Assembly (NCBI GenBank): GCA_023136145.1 | Contig: JAGLRU010000191.1 | Coordinates: forward strand, 1 to 9,554 | Length of the DNA: 9,554 nucleotides | Reading direction: 5' to 3' | Source of the DNA: Alphaproteobacteria bacterium | GTDB taxonomy: Bacteria > Pseudomonadota > Alphaproteobacteria > Micavibrionales > UBA2020 | Part shown: positions 7,004 through 9,554 of the stretch, one piece after another | Layout of the letters: every line of letters starts with the position of its first letter | Position numbering within the stretch: the first letter of the stretch is position 1 | Notes under the pieces: generated by a model | What the model saw: only the letters and a program-made list of their open reading frames with translations | Database searches by the model: none | What the model was told of the DNA's origin: nothing | Made by a program: the position numbers and the translations under genes

Positions 7004-7091
7004 TTAGTGCATATAGGTGGAATATATCACTGCAATTACTAGATTCTTGACGTGTAAGGTCTTTTAGAAAAAAAGAAAAGATATTCTGTCC

Positions 7092-7159
7092 TATAATCAC
7101 AGTCATTTATTTCAAAAACATTTTTATTACTTGAAGAATTCTTTATATCTTTCTATTTT
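7092..7159 (+). promoter_or_regulatory. Candidate promoter region for the HTH-hsdR operon
   Basis: Two options are visible in this AT-rich stretch. TTGAAG (7131-7136) and TATTTT (7154-7159) are 17 bp apart and would start transcription near 7166, upstream of both possible HTH starts. A perfect TATAAT at 7092-7097 lacks a good -35. A perfect 10-bp palindrome, AAGAATTCTT (7134-7143), overlaps the first -35 and could be an operator. Confidence 0.35.
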
Positions 7160-7192
7160 CTCATAAGGAAGATTACAAGTTTGAGGATAGAA

Positions 7193-7384
7193 ATGCAAAA
7201 TCCAGAGATGATGACGATCCGTGAACTCGGTGTATATCTAAAAATTCCGGAAAAAACGCTTTATCGCCTTGCAGCGGAAAGAAAAGTCCCCGGATTTAAA
7301 GTCGGTGCTTCATGGCGTTTCCGCAAAAGTGAGATTGATAAATGGATTGAAGGGCAAGAAAGTCAAAAGGTATACCGCGCATGA
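7193..7384 (+). CDS. Small excisionase/MerR-type HTH DNA-binding protein
   Basis: From ATG 7193 the protein has 63 residues. MTIRELGVYLKIPEKTLYRL is followed by AAERKVPGFKVGASWRFRKS and EIDKWIE. This is the helix-turn-helix plus wing of the excisionase/MerR-like HTH_17 family, complete at this length. GAGG at 7183-7186 is well placed for ATG 7193; an in-frame TTG at 7181 with AAGGAA upstream is a possible longer start (67 residues). Its stop overlaps the hsdR start as ATGA, so the two are co-translated. Such a protein could control the restriction operon, for example by delaying restriction after entry. That role is inferred from position; a general DNA-binding or recombination-directionality role is the alternative. 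Confidence 0.8.
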   Translation: MQNPEMMTIRELGVYLKIPEKTLYRLAAERKVPGFKVGASWRFRKSEIDKWIEGQESQKVYRA

Positions 7385-9554
7385 AATTTAATGAAGATTC
7401 TAGAGTTAAAATACCCTGTATCCTCCATCTTACGCGTCTAGGATACAATTATTTGTCATTGAAAAATGCTGAGTTTAATGAAGAAACTAATATTTTCACC
7501 TCCATATTCACACAAAGCATTGCTGAGATAAATGAAGGTATTGAAGCACATGATATTGATAGGTTGTTAGAAGATGTAAAACTTGCGTTAGAAAATGAGG
7601 ACTTGGGAAAAGCTTTCCATGAAATGCTTACAGAGAACTCTGGATTAAAAATAATTGATTTCAAAAACTTTGATAGAAACCATTTTCATGTAGTTACTGA
7701 GCTGACATACAAGAATGGCGATGAAGAATTTAGACCGGATATAACACTATTGGTAAATGGCATGCCTTTAGTTTTTATAGAAGTTAAAAAACCTAACAAT
7801 AAAGATGGAGTGTTGGCTGAACATAAGCGTATAAACCAACGTTTCCAAAACCCCAAATTCAGGCGTTTTGTCAACATTACCCAATTAATGGTTTTTTCAA
7901 ACAACATGGAGTATGACAACGACTCGTCACAGCCAATTGAAGGGGCATTCTATGCTTCTAGCTCATATCAAAAACCTACGTTCAACTATTTTCGTGAAGA
8001 ACATGAACTTGATTTGTTTGTTCTGTTAAAACCAGAGGATGATATTTTAGAAAATGAGATATTGAAAGATAACAATCTTAACGTCATAAAACACAGCCCA
8101 GAATTTATTACAAATAAAGACCAAAATTCGCCTACAAATCGTATTTGTACTTCACTATTTAGTCGGGATCGTTTGTCATTTTTATTGCAATATGCTTTTG
8201 CCTACGTCAATGAAACAGACGGTTTGCACAAACATGTCATGCGGTATCCGCAAATTTTTGCGACAAAAGCTATTCAGCAAAAGCTTGAAGAAGGTATCCG
8301 TAAGGGTATTATATGGCACACTCAAGGCAGCGGTAAAACAGCTTTAGTTTATTATAATGTGCGCCATTTAATTGATTATTTTCAAAAGAAATCAATTATT
8401 CCCAAATTCTACTTTATAGTTGATCGCCTTGATTTACTTACACAGGCGCATCGTGAATTTACGAGCCGAGGTTTGATTGTTCATAGCATTAATTCTCGTG
8501 ATGAATTTGCGAAGGACATTAAATCTATTGGCGTGATACATAATCTCTCAGGTAAGCCTGAAATTACGGTGGTCAACATACAAAAATTTCAGGATGATCC
8601 TGATGTTGTCAAAGCTGAAGATTATGATGTTAATGTTCAGCGCATCTACTTCTTAGATGAAGTTCACCGCAGCTATAATCCAAAAGGCAGCTTTTTAGCT
8701 AATCTGACACAATCAGATACAAACGCGATAAAAATCGGACTTACTGGCACTCCTCTCTTGGGCAATGACTACAATTCAAGAACCCTTTTTGGGAATTACA
8801 TTCACAAATACTATTATAATGCGTCTATTGCTGATGGATATACGCTTCGTCTTATCCGTGAAGAAATTGCTTCAAATTATAAAATGGAGCTTCAGAAAGC
8901 TTTGAATGAAATAGAGGTTCTTGAGGGTGATATAGACAAAAAATTTATTTATGCTCATTCACGTTTTGTTGAGCCTATGCTTAAATATATTATCAAAGAC
9001 TTTGAAAACAGCCGAATTACTTTTGGAGACAATAGCATCAGTGGCATGGTTATATGCGACAGTTCGAATCAAGCAAAAAAAATGTTTGAAATTTTCGAAG
9101 ACAAATATGCTGTTGTTAACGATAAAAGCGATGTAGCGTTTCAAAAAGTTAAAAGCGCCGCTCTTATTTTGCACGATATAGGCACAAAAGAAGACCGCAA
9201 AAATAAGGTTGAAGACTTCAAAGCGGGAAAAATAGATTTTTTGTTTGTTTATAATATGCTTTTAACGGGTTTTGATGCTAAACGACTAAAAAAATTGTAT
9301 CTAGGTCGCGTTATAAAGCGGCATAATTTATTACAAGCACTTACTCGCGTAAATCGTACTTATAAAAATTTCCGATATGGTTACGTGGTGGATTTCGCTG
9401 ATATTCGCAAAGAATTTGATGCCACAAACAAAGCTTATTTCGATGAGCTTCAGGAAGAGCTTGGCGATGAAATGGAGCATTACTCTAATCTCTTTAAATC
9501 AAAAGAAGAGATTGAACAAGAAATAGAAAAGGGGCTGTCCCAGATAACGCATAA
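7381..9554 (+). CDS. hsdR: Type I restriction enzyme R subunit (HsdR), 3' end outside the window
   Basis: The frame is open from ATG 7381 to the window end: 724 codons with no stop. HsdR is the motor and nuclease subunit of type I restriction-modification complexes. The N-terminal PD-(D/E)xK nuclease shows RPDITLL (Asp120) and FIEVKKP (Glu134, Lys136). The translocase has Walker A TQGSGKTAL (314-322), a DEVH box FLDEVHR (424-430), motif III GLTGTPL (453-459), motif V LLTGFDAKRLKKLYLGR (627-643) and motif VI QALTRVNR (652-659). The C-terminal region that docks onto the methylase, usually a few hundred residues more, is beyond the edge. All key motifs are intact, so the visible part looks functional. 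Its start overlaps the small HTH gene by 4 bp. hsdM and hsdS are expected outside the window but are not seen. It lies divergent to ardA, whose product class inhibits this enzyme type. Confidence 0.93.
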   Translation, partial: MKFNEDSRVKIPCILHLTRLGYNYLSLKNAEFNEETNIFTSIFTQSIAEINEGIEAHDIDRLLEDVKLALENEDLGKAFHEMLTENSGLKIIDFKNFDRNHFHVVTELTYKNGDEEFRPDITLLVNGMPLVFIEVKKPNNKDGVLAEHKRINQRFQNPKFRRFVNITQLMVFSNNMEYDNDSSQPIEGAFYASSSYQKPTFNYFREEHELDLFVLLKPEDDILENEILKDNNLNVIKHSPEFITNKDQNSPTNRICTSLFSRDRLSFLLQYAFAYVNETDGLHKHVMRYPQIFATKAIQQKLEEGIRKGIIWHTQGSGKTALVYYNVRHLIDYFQKKSIIPKFYFIVDRLDLLTQAHREFTSRGLIVHSINSRDEFAKDIKSIGVIHNLSGKPEITVVNIQKFQDDPDVVKAEDYDVNVQRIYFLDEVHRSYNPKGSFLANLTQSDTNAIKIGLTGTPLLGNDYNSRTLFGNYIHKYYYNASIADGYTLRLIREEIASNYKMELQKALNEIEVLEGDIDKKFIYAHSRFVEPMLKYIIKDFENSRITFGDNSISGMVICDSSNQAKKMFEIFEDKYAVVNDKSDVAFQKVKSAALILHDIGTKEDRKNKVEDFKAGKIDFLFVYNMLLTGFDAKRLKKLYLGRVIKRHNLLQALTRVNRTYKNFRYGYVVDFADIRKEFDATNKAYFDELQEELGDEMEHYSNLFKSKEEIEQEIEKGLSQITH

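Noticed and set aside
7047..7075. TTGACG at 7047-7052 as -35 of an hsdR promoter
   Set aside because: Positions 16-18 bp downstream are an A-rich run with no -10 resemblance.
1..9554. CRISPR array, tRNA, rRNA or insertion sequence
   Set aside because: No regularly spaced repeats, no cloverleaf or ribosomal RNA sequence, and no transposase gene or terminal inverted repeats were seen.

Overview
This 9.55 kb window looks like part of a mobilizable or conjugative element carrying anti-phage and anti-restriction cargo. The relaxase and ArdA-like proteins most resemble, from memory, families common on alphaproteobacterial plasmids and integrative elements. The host therefore may be an alphaproteobacterium of modest GC, but this is an inference and no chromosomal marker gene is present. 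Base composition changes along the window: the relaxase is mixed, the Hachiman genes are strongly AT-rich, the ardA leader is locally GC-rich, and hsdR is intermediate. This suggests modules of different origin.

Layout. 1-66: tail of a small gene, probably a relaxosome accessory gene, overlapping the next start by one base. 66-1361: relaxase. 1362-1504: intergenic region with a four-half-site symmetric operator. 1505-2548: Fic-domain protein with an N-terminal winged helix. 2593-5913: a Hachiman-type pair, hamA (DUF1837 nuclease) and hamB (superfamily 2 helicase) overlapping by 8 bp. hamB is split by a frame change at a run of eight A, and restoring one base gives an 843-residue helicase. 5999-6184 (minus): ribbon-helix-helix antitoxin-like protein with no toxin beside it. 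6266-6838 (minus): acidic ArdA-type antirestriction protein. 6839-7192: divergent intergenic region with a 157-nt imperfect hairpin next to the ardA start. 7193-7384: small excisionase/MerR-type HTH protein. 7381 to the end: type I restriction R subunit (HsdR), cut by the window edge; hsdM and hsdS, if present, lie outside.

How the parts fit. The relaxase moves the element. ArdA, a DNA mimic, would protect it from type I restriction in a new host. Hachiman and the type I system would defend the host against phages and other DNA.

The strongest new observation is the ardA leader. When the plus strand folds alone, a TATAAA hexamer falls in an internal loop of the hairpin, and the predicted transcript would start about 28 nt before the ardA start codon. 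This resembles single-stranded-DNA promoters (Frpo type) of conjugative leading regions, which express anti-defence genes as soon as the transferred strand enters. Other points worth attention are the A8 frame break in hamB, the exactly symmetric operator at fic, and substitutions of expected histidines in Fic (Gln) and in the relaxase (Tyr).
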